From contig NC_037597.1 of NCBI RefSeq assembly GCF_003073045.1, positions 23,636,158-23,700,157 on the forward strand: a stretch of DNA of 64,000 nt, read 5' to 3'. The notes under the pieces are model-generated. The model made no database searches. It was not told where the DNA came from and worked only from the letters and a program-made list of their open reading frames with translations. The position numbers and the translations under genes were made by a program. Source of the stretch: Pomacea canaliculata (taxonomy: Eukaryota > Mollusca > Gastropoda > Architaenioglossa > Ampullariidae). Shown here piece after piece: positions 62,601-64,000 of this stretch; the first letter of the stretch is position 1; each line of letters starts with the position of its first letter.

Positions 62601-63354
62601 GCAACCTGTAGAATGGACGGGTATCCACTGCGGGGTGGCTTAGCGAGGAGATAGGTGCTGCCAAAAGTATAAACCCAAAGTTAGGATAATAGATAATGAG
62701 ACACAATATCAAGAATACTATCCTTGATTGGCCGCGAGATTCAAGTTAATAACATCCGCAGGAAGAAAGACAAATATAATACTGAAGTCAGCTCATCAGC
62801 ACGCGGTCTGTCTTGGTAAGTGGAGCGTTCGCACGCTACTCCAATGTTAATAATAATCATCATCGTTATAGAGACACGCAAAAGCGAAATAATAATAATA
62901 ACAATGCAAAATTTGTAAATAAAGACGACCCACTTCTTTACCTGGTTTCCTGTAGCGTACGCGGGGACAATAAACCCGAGTGAGAACTGAGGTAGAAAAT
63001 TGTATGAAGTAAAATTATTGGATTTTCTTTTTTTTTCAATGCTTTTGCTTAGTTTGGATTTGAGACTTGATTATAAGAAATTTGCTTATTTACAAAAACA
63101 TGACCTGAGGTGAAACACGAAATCAGAAGGCCATTCCGCCTCAAGATTTTTGAATAAAAGATGTAAAACATTAGACCAAGTTTAGCAAAGTTGTACATGA
63201 TGGTTAAAAACTTTAGAAAACTTGAACAGACATTTGCTCATATCTGTACATTTACAAATTTGAATCTGTGGGACATTGGGGAAGAGTGCAAGTCTGACTT
63301 CTCATCGCTCTGGTAGTAATGGCTAAAATATTATGGAGACTATGCTTCTGTCCA
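59692..63354. other. G-H intergenic DNA, no gene recognised
   Basis: AT-rich DNA with short A-rich and AAT runs (60001-60035, 62844-62905). No exon of the receptor family is recognised until the relic at 63.36 kb, and no transposon ends were found by eye. Confidence 0.35.
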
Positions 63355-63436
63355 CCATTGAGGGTATGCTTGGCTAAAGTAATTAAATATAATGAGGATG
63401 CTTCCCGGCACTCCTAGAAAAAAAGCTTTCAAATGG
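63355..63436 (-). pseudogene. Relic of a receptor exon 1 (TM1)
   Basis: On the minus strand the text reads AFFLGVPGSILIIFNYFSQ, close to FFLIGAPANILSMIIFYRQ of receptor E over the TM1 region. Flanking sequence does not continue the receptor. It lies below receptor H exon 2, in the place where another array member would be expected. The match is short, so chance similarity is possible. Confidence 0.45.
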
Positions 63437-63641
63437 TTACATAGTAATTATATGATAAAAATAATTTTTGAAAGCATTATGGGCAGAATTCTTTAATTTA
63501 AGTGAAGTAAAGTTAGTCTCATTCCACATTGCATATTTCAGAATAGTTCGACGAAAGCAAGGATAAGGTAGGAGCACCTGGATGCTACCTGGCTGACAGA
63601 AGTCCGAGTAAGTTTTATTTTCACGAGACTAGACTTGAAAC

Positions 63642-63933
63642 TCATCTCAGACGACGAAGACATCTCTGGTTACAAAGCAGCTTTAGTTCCTGACGATATC
63701 GCGATGACATCTTGATGTAAACGAAGAAGTTGCTGGAGGAGTTGACCATCACAATGGCGTGTCTCACCCGGTGTGCGATCACGAAGACCCGACAATAATC
63801 GCCGTCCGCGCGGAACTCTGGGATAGTGAATCGTGTCAAGGCCAGTACAACATCCGGGGCAGTGCACAGGATGTAGACTAAAGACAGGGCCACCAGCATC
63901 CTCATCAGCATTCCTTGACCTTTGAGGTGCACG
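63642..63933 (-). CDS. GPCR H, exon 2 only (5' exon beyond window)
   Basis: Last coding exon of a further receptor: acceptor GACAG|CGTGCAC, phase 2, reading SVHLKGQGMLMRMLVALSLVY at the start, TM6 LVYILCTAPD, and TM7 NSSSNFFVY, then a short tail ending CLRRLR. Compared with its neighbours it has VHLKGQG for SHMKGQG and SLVY for SCVY. Exon 1 should lie at higher coordinates, outside the window, assuming the usual 0.4-0.9 kb intron. Orientation and spacing continue the array. Confidence 0.88.
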
Positions 63934-64000
63934 CTGTCAGCATCGAGACAGGATAGCATGCATTATGAAGTAACTTTACTGTGCAAGATCATGAAAGTCG

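Overview
The window looks like genomic DNA of a mollusc, most likely a gastropod: it is AT-rich and full of microsatellites, it has spliced genes with GT-AG introns, it carries LINE fragments, and it holds a tandem array of rhodopsin-class GPCRs of the kind greatly expanded in gastropods. The species cannot be named from sequence alone.

Layout. Eight GPCR genes or gene parts (A to H here) lie head to tail on the minus strand, at 1-1595 (A, cut by the window edge), 4904-6879 (B), 32345-34315 (C), 39901-41588 (D), 46880-48562 (E), 52084-53662 (F, frame-disrupted), 58155-59691 (G) and 63642-63933 (H, last exon only). Each complete gene has two coding exons: a long exon 1 (TM1 to TM5) and a short exon 2 (TM6, TM7 and tail), joined in phase 2 at the same place. 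A to D are close copies and share about 1 kb of upstream DNA; E to H are older and more diverged. A relic of another exon 1 lies near 63.4 kb.

The B-C intergenic interval is interrupted by one 20.6-kb DNA transposon (9756-30376), bounded by 197-bp terminal inverted repeats that differ at a single base and inserted in a CAT microsatellite. The paralogous C-D interval keeps the uninterrupted site at about 37.33-37.40 kb. The element holds two convergent multi-exon genes. On the minus strand (29848 to 22959) is a transposase of the Kyakuja-Dileera-Zisupton (KDZ) superfamily, recognised by its CxC cysteine cluster and its DANF, MYDIAC and GLTDGETVER motifs; its frame is broken in several places. 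On the plus strand (11724 to 17832) is an open nine-exon gene for a 302-residue protein that carries a domain resembling the GTF2I repeat, the DNA-binding unit of the TFII-I transcription factors. The pairing of a KDZ transposase with a GTF2I-like partner is the most interesting observation here.

Inside the element are younger layers: a 1.1-kb solo LTR, a 495-bp tandem array in an intron of the GTF2I-like gene with splice-like module borders, a 504-bp TA-flanked MITE in one array unit, a duplicated transposase exon, and LINE fragments between the two genes. The rest of the window is GPCR introns and intergenic DNA with microsatellites, LINE tails and a MITE-like repeat seen twice.
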